Positions 28,811 to 40,388 of a DNA stretch of 46,712 bases are shown here, piece after piece (the stretch's first letter is position 1; each line of letters opens with the position of its first letter). The DNA comes from Marinomonas transparens (lineage in GTDB: Bacteria > Pseudomonadota > Gammaproteobacteria > Pseudomonadales > Marinomonadaceae). The DNA lies in contig NZ_JAEMNX010000028.1 in NCBI RefSeq assembly GCF_016463975.1, forward strand, positions 1 to 46,712, written 5' to 3'. The notes beneath the pieces are model-generated. The model saw nothing but the letters and a program-made list of their open reading frames with translations, searched no databases and had not been told where the DNA came from. Position numbers and translations under genes: made by a program.

Positions 28811-29298
28811 GCAGCACCATCTTTATAAATCAAGGCGACCGCTTCAACCGCAATCCCTTCTTTGCGTCCTGTAAAACCCAGTTTTTCAGTCGTTGTCGCT
28901 TTCACATTTACCGTCGATATGGCCAACCCCAGATCTTCTGCAATATTGCTTCGCATAGCATCAATATAAGGCCGCATTTTCGGCGCCTGAGCAATGATGG
29001 TGACATCCACATTGCCCACCACAAACCCGAGTTTTTGAATTTCTTGATAAGCCCGCTTTAATAAAATACGACTATCAGCTCCAGCAAAAGCAGGATCCGT
29101 ATCAGGAAAATGCGTTCCTATATCACCGAGTGCTGCTGCGCCTAACAAGGCATCGGTTAAGGCATGTAACGCGACATCACCATCAGAATGAGCAACCAGG
29201 CCTTGAGCATAAGGAATGCTCACACCACCTAAGACAATATGATCGCCCTCACCAAACTTATGAACATCAAAACCATGACCAATTCGAAACGGCATCAT
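28807..29298 (-). CDS. ispF: 2-C-methyl-D-erythritol 2,4-cyclodiphosphate synthase
   Basis: IspF catalyses the cyclisation step of the MEP isoprenoid pathway. The N-terminal [14 protein letters not shown] contains metal ligands, with [24 protein letters not shown] and the C-terminal [22 protein letters not shown]. Two ATG codons in a row open the frame. It follows ispD by 36 bases. Confidence 0.96.
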   Translation of the reverse strand: MMPFRIGHGFDVHKFGEGDHIVLGGVSIPYAQGLVAHSDGDVALHALTDALLGAAALGDIGTHFPDTDPAFAGADSRILLKRAYQEIQKLGFVVGNVDVTIIAQAPKMRPYIDAMRSNIAEDLGLAISTVNVKATTTEKLGFTGRKEGIAVEAVALIYKDGAA

Positions 29299-29334
29299 GA
29301 TGGTTTCCCCTATGCTATCAATGCTACGTATGTG

Positions 29335-30048
29335 TTAATGAAAAAAATGAGAAAACAGTGCTTCGGCAATCACCAGATCTTCGGGCAAGGTCACTTTAAT
29401 ATTACGGTTTTCACCCATCACTAAATCTGGCTGCCAACCGATAAATTCCATAGCGGAACATTCATCCGTTATCGTTATGCCCTGACGCTGGGCTTTTTCA
29501 AGCGCCTCTAATAAGGCTTGGGCTGGAAATTTTTGTGGTGTTTGGGCTAGCCATATGGCGTTTCTATCAAGCGTCTGAGCAACCTGAAGGCCCCCCCCAC
29601 TCAACTCACTCGCATTTTGACGTTTCACCGTCTCACGGGCAGGCATCGCTAATATAGCCCCTTGCTCAGACGGGTAATTCACAATCCGTACTAAAGCATC
29701 CTTGCTTAATAAAGGCCGCGCTGCATCATGAACCAGAACTTCTTGCCTGCCAATCTGCTGCGTTGCTAATAAAAATGCTAAGCCTTTTTGGACCGTGTCA
29801 CTGCGCTCTTCTCCACCCACATAAGTCAGAATATTGGCATGACCATACCATTTAGAATCTGGCCAGTAGGCATCCTCAGCTCCAAGCCCAACCGCCACAC
29901 CAGCAATCAAAGGATGCTCAACAAAAAGACCAATGGTTCGATCCAAAATAGTCTGTCCAGCAAGAGATAAGTACTGTTTAGGGCAGTCTGCTTGCATGCG
30001 CTGACCCACACCAGCGGCAGGAATAATCACCCACAAAGGTTGAGTCAT
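29335..30048 (-). CDS. ispD: 2-C-methyl-D-erythritol 4-phosphate cytidylyltransferase
   Basis: IspD transfers CMP to methylerythritol phosphate in the MEP isoprenoid pathway. The nucleotide-binding N-terminus is VIIPAAGVGQRMQADCPKQYL, with VLVHDAARPLL and a C-terminal ENRNIKVTLPEDLVIAEAL. It overlaps ftsB by four bases, the arrangement seen in many gammaproteobacteria. Confidence 0.96.
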   Translation of the reverse strand: MTQPLWVIIPAAGVGQRMQADCPKQYLSLAGQTILDRTIGLFVEHPLIAGVAVGLGAEDAYWPDSKWYGHANILTYVGGEERSDTVQKGLAFLLATQQIGRQEVLVHDAARPLLSKDALVRIVNYPSEQGAILAMPARETVKRQNASELSGGGLQVAQTLDRNAIWLAQTPQKFPAQALLEALEKAQRQGITITDECSAMEFIGWQPDLVMGENRNIKVTLPEDLVIAEALFSHFFH

Positions 30049-30323
30049 CGTTTATCCACCATACGATAAAACACCTCGCCATCTTTGATATACTGCAATT
30101 CGGTACGGATTCGCTCTTCAACCGCTTCCCCACCTAAACGAAGATCTTCCACCTGAGCGCGAAGCGCTTGATTACGTTGTTCGAGACGTAAGTTAATGCG
30201 CTCTTGATACTCAATTTGCTTCGCCAATTCTTCTTGACGCTTCACGCCCTGATCACCGTAATACCAGTGATAAGACTGATAGCCAATGGCACAAACAAAA
30301 AACACCAATAACAAACGCGTCAT
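30045..30323 (-). CDS. ftsB: Cell division protein FtsB
   Basis: A 92-residue bitopic inner-membrane protein of the FtsQLB divisome complex. It has one N-terminal membrane segment (LLLVFFVCAIGYQSYHWYYG), followed by a coiled coil (EELAKQIEYQERINLRLEQRNQALRAQVEDL split over residues about 30-65) and the conserved EERIRTELQYIKDGEVFYR region. The frame is open to 30389, but the ATG at 30323 is preferred because GAGG precedes it and the product then matches the family. Confidence 0.93.
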   Translation of the reverse strand: MTRLLLVFFVCAIGYQSYHWYYGDQGVKRQEELAKQIEYQERINLRLEQRNQALRAQVEDLRLGGEAVEERIRTELQYIKDGEVFYRMVDKR

Positions 30324-30374
30324 AACGCCCTCAAAGAAAACAAACATCCCGTATGGATAATATCGGAAAAACAA

Positions 30375-30405
30375 AAAAAGGGAGAACAATGAGTTCTCCC
30401 TTTTT
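30375..30405 (-). terminator. Terminator after eno
   Basis: A perfect 13-bp inverted repeat, arms 30375-30387 and 30393-30405 (AAAAAGGGAGAAC), with a 5-base loop. It ends in a T run on the minus strand, 16 bases past the eno stop, and separates eno from ftsB. Confidence 0.92.
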
Positions 30406-30420
30406 CAGATCAAAGCAAAA

Positions 30421-31743
<1,323 letters not shown>

Positions 31744-31769
31744 TCACAAGCTAACAGTCTACTTAAGAC

Positions 31770-33410
<1,641 letters not shown>

Positions 33411-33629
33411 TTAACCCGCCTTTAAATATAAAAATATGAGATTTGATGGCGCAGATCAGTGCACCTTCTGGACGGGGGGAAATAGTAGCATTGCAAGGCT
33501 CGCTACTCAATGTAAAACACGGCCCTATTTATATTGAGCGAGCATTAAATTGCCATTGAGTAGCGCTTCAATTCGGTCAAAACAAGCAGCCCCTGAAAAA
33601 GCAACCGCCCGCCTCCTTGTAGAAGATGA

Positions 33630-34586
33630 TTAGAGATCCAGCTCTAGTACCGCTGACTTAGATCGAGAGCAACAAGGCATAATCAGCTTGCCTTCTTCAT
33701 GCTCTTTGGTCGTTAAAAAAACATCCCTGTGATCAGCCACACCATCTAGGACTCCCGTTTGACAAGTGCCACAAACACCCGCTTCACAGGAAACCGCAAC
33801 GAATACGCCATTACTCTCCAGCACATCAGAAATACTCTGATCTGCGGGAACATCATACAGGTCTCCAGTACTGTGAATCTTTACCTTAAAAGCCTTGTTT
33901 TCAGCGTCATCCAACTCGACTTCCGGCGCAGCAAAAAACTCTCTGTGTAATCTCTCTTCAGGCCAGCCAACGCTCTCAGCTTGCAACAGAATATGAGTAA
34001 TAAATTCCGTCGGTCCACAGATATAAAGCTCGCCATCAAAAGCATAACGAGACATCACATTCACCACATCCATACGACCAGAGCCAGCCACTTGGCTATA
34101 ATGAAAATGCATTTTATCGGCAAATGAAGCCGTGGCGAGCGCGCCAGAAAAAGCCGCTGTTTCAGGCGTTTTAGCACAGTAATGGAACTCAAACGCTAAC
34201 CCTGATGTTTGTAATTGTTGGGCCATAGGCAACATAGGTGTCACACCAATACCACCCGCAATCAACACACTCTTACGCGGCGTATCCACCAAAGGAAAAT
34301 GGTTCCTAGGTTCACTGATGGTTAACGGGTCACCTATTTTTAACTGATGCACTTCTACCGAACCACCCCGTGATTGAGGGTCTTTCAACACGGCTATTTC
34401 ATAGTACTGAGGGTCTACTTGCAGTCGACATAAGGAATACTGTCGAATCAAACCACTTGGCAAATGAATATCTATATGTGCGCCGGCCTCAAAACTCGGC
34501 AAAGCAGAGCCATCAACACTGCCTAGCACAAGTCGAATAACCGACTCAGCTTCTACTACAACATTTCTAACGATGACCGATATCAT
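33630..34586 (-). CDS. vanB: Vanillate O-demethylase reductase subunit (VanB-like)
   Basis: This 318-residue flavin and 2Fe-2S reductase supplies electrons to the oxygenase at 34650. The N-terminal half is ferredoxin-NADP reductase-like: RQYSLCR binds flavin, SVLIAGGIGVTPMLPMAQ binds nucleotide. The C-terminal plant-type ferredoxin domain has CEAGVCGTCQTGV and a final PCC cysteine. It is co-oriented with vanA, 63 bases downstream of it. Substrate assignment comes from the VanA neighbour and the VanR-like operators; other Rieske demethylase systems share this architecture. Confidence 0.85.
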   Translation of the reverse strand: MISVIVRNVVVEAESVIRLVLGSVDGSALPSFEAGAHIDIHLPSGLIRQYSLCRLQVDPQYYEIAVLKDPQSRGGSVEVHQLKIGDPLTISEPRNHFPLVDTPRKSVLIAGGIGVTPMLPMAQQLQTSGLAFEFHYCAKTPETAAFSGALATASFADKMHFHYSQVAGSGRMDVVNVMSRYAFDGELYICGPTEFITHILLQAESVGWPEERLHREFFAAPEVELDDAENKAFKVKIHSTGDLYDVPADQSISDVLESNGVFVAVSCEAGVCGTCQTGVLDGVADHRDVFLTTKEHEEGKLIMPCCSRSKSAVLELDL

Positions 34587-34649
34587 CTGGCACTCCTAAA
34601 TTTGTATTCACGGGGCAGCAGCACACTGCCACCTCATATTCTTGGCCGA

Positions 34650-35753
34650 TTAAAATGAAATCGTCTGTAATGGTGCGGATTTCTGAGCAGAAGATGTTGT
34701 CGTTTTCTGTTCCGCGCCTTCTTCTGCAATGATACGATCTATGATGCGTCGCGCTTGCACACCACCAGCGTCGATATCCAGCTTTAATAAATCATAGTCG
34801 GGAAAAGCCAATAGGTTTTCTTGTTGACGCTCAAGGACCTCTAAATCCTCAGTGAAAATCTTGCCCTGCCCTTCTTGAATGGCATCGGTTAACGCTTGAT
34901 CATTTGGCTTAAAGTTACGCGCCATGCCCCAGAAATACCAAATTGATGTTTCTGTTTCAGGGGTAATAAAGTCAACGACAGTACTGCCTGCTCTATATTC
35001 GTTCGCAGCATCAAAACCGCCATGACCCGCATGGGCCACGCCCACATCGATCATCACATGAGAAGGCGGACTAAAACGACAAATCTGCCAACGGTCTACT
35101 GGCACGTCATCGGCCAACCCATTACCACGAAGTGCCGCCTTCCAGAATGGCGGTGCCATGATGTTTTCCATGTATCGACTGGTTAACACCTTATCCCCTT
35201 CTACCGTGGTAAACACAGGAGATTCGTCGATTTCTTTTTGCCCAATACTGCTCGCATGCACATAGGTTTCATGGGTTAAGTCCATCAGATTGTCGATCAT
35301 CAAGCGATAATCACAATTAATATGGAATAAACCACCACCGTATGCCCATTCTGGGCTCACAGCCCATTCTAAATGTGGGATATCCTCTTTGTTTGCTTTA
35401 CTCTGATCACCAGGCCAAACCCAAATAAAACCATAGCGCTCTTCTACCGCATAAGACTTCATACAAGGGAAACCTTGAACACGCTGTAATGGCATCTCTT
35501 TGGTTTTACCATCCGCGCCCATTTTCAAACCATGGTAACCACATACCAACAGGCCTTCTTCAACATAACCTAATGACAAGGCGGCGCCTCGGTGAGGACA
35601 AAAATCCAATACCGCCGCGATTTCATCACCGTGAGAACGATAAAAAGCGATGCTTTCGCCACAAATTTTACGACCAAGAGGTTTGCTGCCCGCCACCTCT
35701 TCGGACATGGCCGCCACATACCATGCATTTTTTGGGTAAGTTTGTTTTTTCAT
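34650..35753 (-). CDS. vanA: Vanillate O-demethylase oxygenase subunit (VanA-like)
   Basis: A 367-residue Rieske non-haem iron oxygenase that removes the methyl group of vanillate to give protocatechuate and formaldehyde. The Rieske cluster motif is CPHRG and CGYHG, and the catalytic iron site is DLTHETYVHASS. The frame is open to 35846, but the ATG at 35753 is chosen: GGAG lies nine bases upstream, the N-terminus KKQTYPKNAWYVAAM is typical, and the extension would run into an operator site. It forms an operon with vanB and is divergent from a VanR-like regulator. Confidence 0.88.
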   Translation of the reverse strand: MKKQTYPKNAWYVAAMSEEVAGSKPLGRKICGESIAFYRSHGDEIAAVLDFCPHRGAALSLGYVEEGLLVCGYHGLKMGADGKTKEMPLQRVQGFPCMKSYAVEERYGFIWVWPGDQSKANKEDIPHLEWAVSPEWAYGGGLFHINCDYRLMIDNLMDLTHETYVHASSIGQKEIDESPVFTTVEGDKVLTSRYMENIMAPPFWKAALRGNGLADDVPVDRWQICRFSPPSHVMIDVGVAHAGHGGFDAANEYRAGSTVVDFITPETETSIWYFWGMARNFKPNDQALTDAIQEGQGKIFTEDLEVLERQQENLLAFPDYDLLKLDIDAGGVQARRIIDRIIAEEGAEQKTTTSSAQKSAPLQTISF

Positions 35754-35835
35754 AATGACTCTCCTGCTTTTATTCTTATCTATTGAGACCTTCGCACGAC
35801 GACCACAATCGCCAAACGCTTTATCAAGCCACACA

Positions 35836-35847
35836 ATTGGATCCAAT
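35836..35847. promoter_or_regulatory. VanR-type operator 1 (ATTGGATCCAAT)
   Basis: A perfect 12-bp palindrome, 83 bases upstream of the vanA start. The same sequence occurs again near 35958 and with one change near 35887. To my recollection this equals the operator described for VanR of Caulobacter. Confidence 0.75.
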
Positions 35848-35886
35848 ATATAGATTTTTAATCAAAAATCAATAAAATCATCCAAA

Positions 35887-35898
35887 AATGGATCCAAT
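35887..35898. promoter_or_regulatory. VanR-type operator 2, one mismatch
   Basis: AATGGATCCAAT matches the operator at 11 of 12 positions. It lies in the middle of the A+T-rich gap between vanA and the GntR gene, 51 bases from site 1. Confidence 0.6.
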
Positions 35899-35957
35899 AG
35901 AACTATCAAAAATAAAAAAAATAAAACTTAACCTATTGAAAATAAATAACTTTATTT

Positions 35958-35969
35958 ATTGGATCCAAT
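35958..35969. promoter_or_regulatory. VanR-type operator 3 (ATTGGATCCAAT)
   Basis: A second perfect copy of the palindrome, 65 bases before the GntR gene start and 71 bases from site 2. Its place suggests autoregulation of the regulator gene. Confidence 0.7.
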
Positions 35970-36033
35970 TTATACTTTTTTATAGCTCTTTGCGTTATCA
36001 TCATGTCACTCTTTATCATTCGAGAAAGTCACA

Positions 36034-36747
36034 ATGAGCAAACCCGGACAACAGGTTATCAGCCGACTACGACAAATGATTTTGTCTGGTGAGCTAGAGT
36101 CTGGCCAACGCCTAGCAGAGATTCCGACCTCAGAACAACTTGGCGTTTCACGCACTCCCGTACGCATTGCCTTCCGCGCACTGGAGCAAGAAGGCCTACT
36201 CACCAAGCTCGCTGGCCGTGGCTATAGCGTCAGGCAAGTTACCCAAGACGAAATCAGTGGATCCATTGAGGTACGAGGTGTACTAGAAGGGTTAGCCGCA
36301 AGACAAGCGGCAGAAAATTCACTGTCTACCAGTCAATCAAAAGAGTTAATCGAATTATTAAAACAAGGCGATGAATTATTTGAAAATGGCAGCATCAATG
36401 AACAAGACCTAACCAAATACCATGATATGAATAGGCGCTTTCATCAAATTATCATCGAGGCGAGCAACAACCCTGCCATTGCTGAAGCCCTGAGCCGCAA
36501 CGAACACCTGCCTTTTGCCTCAGTCAGTGCACTGGCCTTTGACCGCACGAACCTGAAACAAGAGTACCGCCGTTTTAACTTTGCCCACATGCAACATCAT
36601 GCGGTTTTCGATGCCATTAATAATGGCCAAAGCAGTCGCGCTGAAGCCATCATGCGCGAACACGCCAACGCCACCTTAGGCTATGCGAAGATCTTTTCAC
36701 AAATGGAAGACAGCAATGACAAAATGCAAGTCATTCAATCAAGATAA
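36034..36747 (+). CDS. vanR: GntR/FCD-family regulator, probable VanR
   Basis: A 237-residue regulator with an N-terminal winged helix (QVISRLRQMILSGELESGQRL, then TSEQLGVSRTPVRIAFRALEQEGLL) and a C-terminal FCD ligand domain (VRGVLEGLAARQAAE, YHDMNRRFHQIIIEAS). FCD repressors such as VanR are released from DNA by vanillate. It is divergent from vanAB, with three matching palindromes between them, which supports this role. Its 3' end overlaps the converging small gene by nine bases. Confidence 0.82.
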   Translation: MSKPGQQVISRLRQMILSGELESGQRLAEIPTSEQLGVSRTPVRIAFRALEQEGLLTKLAGRGYSVRQVTQDEISGSIEVRGVLEGLAARQAAENSLSTSQSKELIELLKQGDELFENGSINEQDLTKYHDMNRRFHQIIIEASNNPAIAEALSRNEHLPFASVSALAFDRTNLKQEYRRFNFAHMQHHAVFDAINNGQSSRAEAIMREHANATLGYAKIFSQMEDSNDKMQVIQSR

Positions 36748-37038
36748 CGCCGTATTCCCCAACGGCACTTCGAGAGTGTTAGCCCCCACACTTGGCGACT
36801 GCCCGACCATTTCGTCATAGGCACTTTGATGGCAGAGCACCATGGCGTCCACCTGCTTTTCTTTGAATAAAGACTGTAAATCCAATTTATTATGGCGAGT
36901 TAAAAAACGTCCATTGTCGCCCATAACGTAATCTTCCTGCCCATCAACCACCACCGAGAGCTGGTATAAATTGGATTCTAAAGAATGTACCCTGACCTTA
37001 TCAAAGTGCTGAATTTTTTTAAGCTCTTTTAGTTGCAT
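36739..37038 (-). CDS. Small conserved protein, DUF6482-like
   Basis: A 99-residue soluble protein. The layout (MQLKELKKIQ, a core LYQLSVVVDGQEDYVMGDNGRFLTR with LYQLSVVVDG, a hydrophobic VDAMVLCHQSAYDEMVG ending) resembles the small DUF6482 family of marine and pseudomonad bacteria, with no known function. The assignment is from memory. The last nine bases overlap the regulator gene on the other strand. Confidence 0.5.
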   Translation of the reverse strand: MQLKELKKIQHFDKVRVHSLESNLYQLSVVVDGQEDYVMGDNGRFLTRHNKLDLQSLFKEKQVDAMVLCHQSAYDEMVGQSPSVGANTLEVPLGNTALS

Positions 37039-37133
37039 ATTGCTCTCCCCATTAAGGTGGTCTAGTGTCCAATAGATACGCAGAAAACGATGAGACAGTT
37101 CACATTAACGACTAAAATAGCGCGGCTCCCCCT

Positions 37134-37165
37134 GCACGAGACAACCACCCAGCACGAGACAACCA
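37134..37165 (+). repeat. Two direct repeats before the kinase start
   Basis: GCACGAGACAACCA occurs twice (37134-37147 and 37152-37165) with 18-base periodicity. The second copy ends directly at the ATG of the following gene, so the repeat sits where a ribosome site would be. Confidence 0.7.
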
Positions 37166-37843
37166 ATGACAGCCTCCAATATTCACCACCTCTACAACAA
37201 CTCAACCTATGTTCAAACGGCATTAAATAAGATTCAAAGCTTGCTCAATAAACCTCAGCGCACGCTCATCGGCTTAACAGGCGGACCGGGGTCTGGCAAA
37301 AGCACCCTTGCAAGCTACCTAGCAACACAGGTTACCAAACAGTCGGAACAAATAGTTTGCCTTTCAATGGACGGTTTTCACCTGTCGAAAACCCAACTCA
37401 GTGCCCTACCCAATGCAGAACAAGCCTTCGCCCGACGAGGCGCACCATGGACCTTTGATAGTGCCGCCTTCATTGAACGAGTCGGTAGGATTCGTCATGC
37501 TTTTCAGCAAGAAGACATTCTATGGCCAAGCTTCGACCACGCCCTTGGTGATCCAGTTGAAAACGATGTTTGCATAGCCAAAAATGCCAAGGTGGTATTA
37601 GTCGAAGGCTTGTACCTGCTACACCAGCAAGACGGTTGGCAAGCATCTAAACCCTTGTTTGATGAACACTGGTTCTTAGATGTTCCACTGAACATAGCCA
37701 TTGAGCGTTTGGCACAACGACACATGGCCGCATGGGGGTTTAGCCATGCTCAAGCCATGGAAAGGATCGAGCAAAGCGATGGTTTGAATGCAGAGCTCGT
37801 CGCTCGCTATAGGGATCAGGCCGATTGGCTACTGAGAGTTTAG
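37166..37843 (+). CDS. P-loop kinase, uridine kinase/PanK-like (YggC-like)
   Basis: A 225-residue P-loop kinase. The Walker A motif is GLTGGPGSGKSTLA (residues about 36-49), followed by SMDGFHLSKTQL and RRGAPWTFD. DGFH and RRGAPWTFD are typical of the uridine kinase/pantothenate kinase relatives annotated as YggC or fructokinase-like (FrcK) proteins. The substrate cannot be told. An 18-base tandem direct repeat precedes the start. It is a single gene with its own promoter region. Confidence 0.8.
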   Translation: MTASNIHHLYNNSTYVQTALNKIQSLLNKPQRTLIGLTGGPGSGKSTLASYLATQVTKQSEQIVCLSMDGFHLSKTQLSALPNAEQAFARRGAPWTFDSAAFIERVGRIRHAFQQEDILWPSFDHALGDPVENDVCIAKNAKVVLVEGLYLLHQQDGWQASKPLFDEHWFLDVPLNIAIERLAQRHMAAWGFSHAQAMERIEQSDGLNAELVARYRDQADWLLRV

Positions 37844-38007
37844 TATCTTGACCAGTTAAGGCAGAACGAGAGTGATAAAAATCATCTGAAGGGACTCGAA
37901 AATACATCATTCTTCATTTTTCCAAACAAAAAATACTTGGCAAGTAAATAAATTAAGCCATAATGCATCAATAGTATGACTATTTCACACAGAATAAGAG
38001 CACTTTT

Positions 38008-38253
38008 ATGAGTACTACACGCAAAACAATCACGGTTACTGATCAACAAGACAACTGGATTAAAGCACAGATTACAGCGGGAAAATTCACCAATGACAGT
38101 GAGTATATCCGTGATTTAATTCGCCGCGACCAAGCCAGCCAAGCCGATATTGAGGCGATCCGCATCGCACTTATCGAAGGTGAGCAAAGCGGAGACCCCT
38201 TACCCTTTAACGCCGATTCATTCAAAAAAGAAATGATTGAAAAACATGGCTGA
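38008..38253 (+). CDS. ParD-like antitoxin (ribbon-helix-helix)
   Basis: An 81-residue antitoxin of the ParD/CopG type. The N-terminal ITVTDQQDNWIKAQITAGKFTNDSEYIRDLIRRD fits a ribbon-helix-helix DNA-binding domain (strand, then two helices), and the acidic C-terminus should bind the toxin. It overlaps the ParE gene by eight bases (ATGGCTGA). In related systems the pair is autoregulated. Confidence 0.9.
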   Translation: MSTTRKTITVTDQQDNWIKAQITAGKFTNDSEYIRDLIRRDQASQADIEAIRIALIEGEQSGDPLPFNADSFKKEMIEKHG

Positions 38254-38536
38254 ATATAGACTAACCCCAAAAGCTAGAAATGACATGGAAGCAGTTTGGC
38301 TGTACTCCTTAAAGCAATGGGGAACACAACAAACCACAGGGTACATTGACGACTTAACAGAGGCATTTAACTTTTTATCTAAAAGCCCCAAAGCTGGTAA
38401 GGCTTGCGATAACATTCGCACGGGCTACCGAAAACACCCCGTCCTTCGTCATGTCATTTATTACCGCGAAACGGCTTATGGCGTTGAGGTAATACGTGTT
38501 TTACATGATCGTATGTTGGCAACAAGGTCTTTTTAA
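38246..38536 (+). CDS. ParE-like toxin
   Basis: A 96-residue toxin of the RelE/ParE superfamily. It has YRLTPKARNDMEAVWLYSLKQWG at the N-terminus and RHVIYYRETAYGVEVIRVLHDRM near the end. Family members inhibit DNA gyrase. The frame opens at a TTG at 38237, but the ATG at 38246 is chosen because it matches the family N-terminus. It is translationally coupled to the antitoxin. Confidence 0.9.
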   Translation: MAEYRLTPKARNDMEAVWLYSLKQWGTQQTTGYIDDLTEAFNFLSKSPKAGKACDNIRTGYRKHPVLRHVIYYRETAYGVEVIRVLHDRMLATRSF

Positions 38537-38554
38537 TAAATTAAAACAGACTGA

Positions 38555-39427
38555 TCAATTCAATTTAAAATTGAGCGAGAGTCTTTTCCGCTCTCGAAGA
38601 AAACCAATGCGAACACTGCCTATCGATAGAATCGCCTTCATAGTACGCGGATTATTCAACAGCACCTTGATGGGCTGACCATTAATGGAAATAATCTCAT
38701 CTTTAGGCTTGAAGCCCGCTTTAGCAAGCACACTCCCTTGAATAACCTGATACCGATTGTTTACCAATTTCAAACCAATGGAAGATAAAGTCTCCCTAGG
38801 GTCTTCTAGCAACTGTGCTTTGTATTTTTCTAGCAATTCAGCGTCCACAACACGGCGTGCTTTCACCTGTTGATCAGCGGTTTCCGTAATAGTGATACCT
38901 GTTGTACTGGGGACAAAGTTAGGCGTGTCGCTCGTGGGAAAGCGAAGGATCTCTCTTACATTAGCACGGTCAAGAAGCACATAATCACTAAACACTTCGA
39001 CTAAGGTAACGCCTCGGATTACCTCTTCTCCCACATGGAACAACTGCTCCTTTCTGCCATTGGCGATAACCGCTCGACCTTCTTCTTTAGTGGAAGAGGG
39101 AAAAGTCCCTTTTAAAGACAAGTTTAACTTTGTTTCAACCACAGGTTTTGCCACAGAAGGCAGTACACCAAATAGGTCTTTTGACAATTGGGGAATATTC
39201 GAACGCTTATTTATTTTTTCGACTTGAATGTCAGGCAGGTCAACCTCCCTTGCCTTAAAAAAGTCCTTATCAAAATAAGGGCGAACATAGGGATCAACAT
39301 AAGCGCTGACATAAGTACGAAAGTAAGTCGCCCCTGTATCGGTAAAAAAGATGGCATACCCAAGTACAAGCGCCAATACACTAGCGCATAGCAAGCCAGC
39401 CAACTTGGCATTTCCGAATAGCATCAT
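38555..39427 (-). CDS. Orphan GspC-like type II secretion protein
   Basis: A 290-residue protein with an N-terminal membrane helix (LAGLLCASVLALVLGYAIFF), a periplasmic homology region (about residues 100-170, LSLKGTFPSS, ANGRKEQLFHVGEEV, YVLLDRA) and a C-terminal PDZ-like region (YQVIQGSVLAKAGFKPKDEIISINGQPI). That is the layout of GspC, which bridges the inner-membrane platform to the secretin. No other gsp gene lies beside it, so the rest of the machine, if present, is elsewhere. The first two codons are both ATG. Confidence 0.75.
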   Translation of the reverse strand: MMLFGNAKLAGLLCASVLALVLGYAIFFTDTGATYFRTYVSAYVDPYVRPYFDKDFFKAREVDLPDIQVEKINKRSNIPQLSKDLFGVLPSVAKPVVETKLNLSLKGTFPSSTKEEGRAVIANGRKEQLFHVGEEVIRGVTLVEVFSDYVLLDRANVREILRFPTSDTPNFVPSTTGITITETADQQVKARRVVDAELLEKYKAQLLEDPRETLSSIGLKLVNNRYQVIQGSVLAKAGFKPKDEIISINGQPIKVLLNNPRTMKAILSIGSVRIGFLRERKRLSLNFKLN

Positions 39428-39687
39428 GGTTCCTTACAAAACGCAGAATTAATATGAATCAGATATTGTCACATACTTTATGGGGATTCACCTAGTCATC
39501 AGCACTAACCTCTACAAGGCTCTATCTACTCCACTACCAAGCATTTTGCTTCAAGGTGATAGCCTTTCCGGTATAACCAAAATAGAGAATAAAAAATCAA
39601 TCAATTGATATGATTGGCTTTGCGAGGCAGGTGACCCAATAAACTTGCCCAATAAATTTAAGTGACAGGCAGTATTGTCGTTCGCCA
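39428..39687. other. Intergenic region before the TetR gene end
   Basis: I see no open reading frame here. An A-run and palindromic ATCAATTGAT near 39588-39612 may act in minus-strand termination of the tetR transcript, but the hairpin is weak. Confidence 0.35.
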
Positions 39688-40254
39688 TTAATGACCTGCT
39701 TTAGATAAAGTTTGAATGGCAGATCGATATAGTGGTTTAAACGACAAGATATCACCGAATTCTGCTCGAATAATCATGCCCTCAACAAACGTCATGATTG
39801 ATTCGGCCTTTGACTCCGACTGTTCTTCAATACAATCTGTCGCATCTGAAATAATCTCCTTAATGAGCCCCTTAAGCCATTTTTTGTGCATAGAGGCTGC
39901 GGCGGCTATGACCTCATCAAGCGCTTTAAATTCCGACATAGCATGCATAAACATACATCCGTGAAAATCCTCTGAACTGAACCATTGGAAGTGCCAATCA
40001 ATAAGCGCATCCAATTTTTCTTCCATGTTCATTTCCGGTGAGATAGCACCACCTAACTCCTCTTCGAAGCGTAAATGCCTTCGAGCAAGAACAGCCTGTA
40101 TCAATTTATTTTTTGAGCCAAAATGTCGATACATCGAGGTTTTCGATATGCCAGCCGTATCACGAATGAGGTCAACCCCAACAGCGGTATAGCCATTCGT
40201 GTTAAACAAAGATTCAGCGGTATCTAATATGTGCTCTTTTGTCCCCACCGACAA
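39688..40254 (-). CDS. TetR/AcrR-family transcriptional repressor
   Basis: A 188-residue regulator with the TetR-type N-terminal helix-turn-helix (SLFNTNGYTAVGVDLIRDTAGISKTSMYRHFGSKNKL) and an unconserved helical ligand domain. It is divergent from the HPP-family gene at 40389, and two GTACAGATCTGTAC-type palindromes lie between them. It therefore probably represses itself and the HPP gene. Confidence 0.92.
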   Translation of the reverse strand: MSVGTKEHILDTAESLFNTNGYTAVGVDLIRDTAGISKTSMYRHFGSKNKLIQAVLARRHLRFEEELGGAISPEMNMEEKLDALIDWHFQWFSSEDFHGCMFMHAMSEFKALDEVIAAAASMHKKWLKGLIKEIISDATDCIEEQSESKAESIMTFVEGMIIRAEFGDILSFKPLYRSAIQTLSKAGH

Positions 40255-40290
40255 GTCTCCAAATTTCTAAAATAAAAGGTTGAACGAAGT

Positions 40291-40303
40291 GTACAGATCT
40301 GTA
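40291..40303. promoter_or_regulatory. TetR operator 1
   Basis: GTACAGATCTGTA, containing the perfect palindrome TACAGATCTGTA (40292-40303). Its centre is 29 bases from that of the second site, close to three helix turns apart. Confidence 0.7.
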
Positions 40304-40319
40304 ACACTTCAAATTATTG

Positions 40320-40333
40320 GTACAGATCTGTAC
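40320..40333. promoter_or_regulatory. TetR operator 2
   Basis: GTACAGATCTGTAC is a perfect 14-bp palindrome and repeats site 1. It lies 56 bases upstream of the HPP gene start. Confidence 0.75.
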
Positions 40334-40388
40334 TAACGAACAATGTACCACATAATTGGGGTCGATAATTATTTTTGAGGGATTCGTT

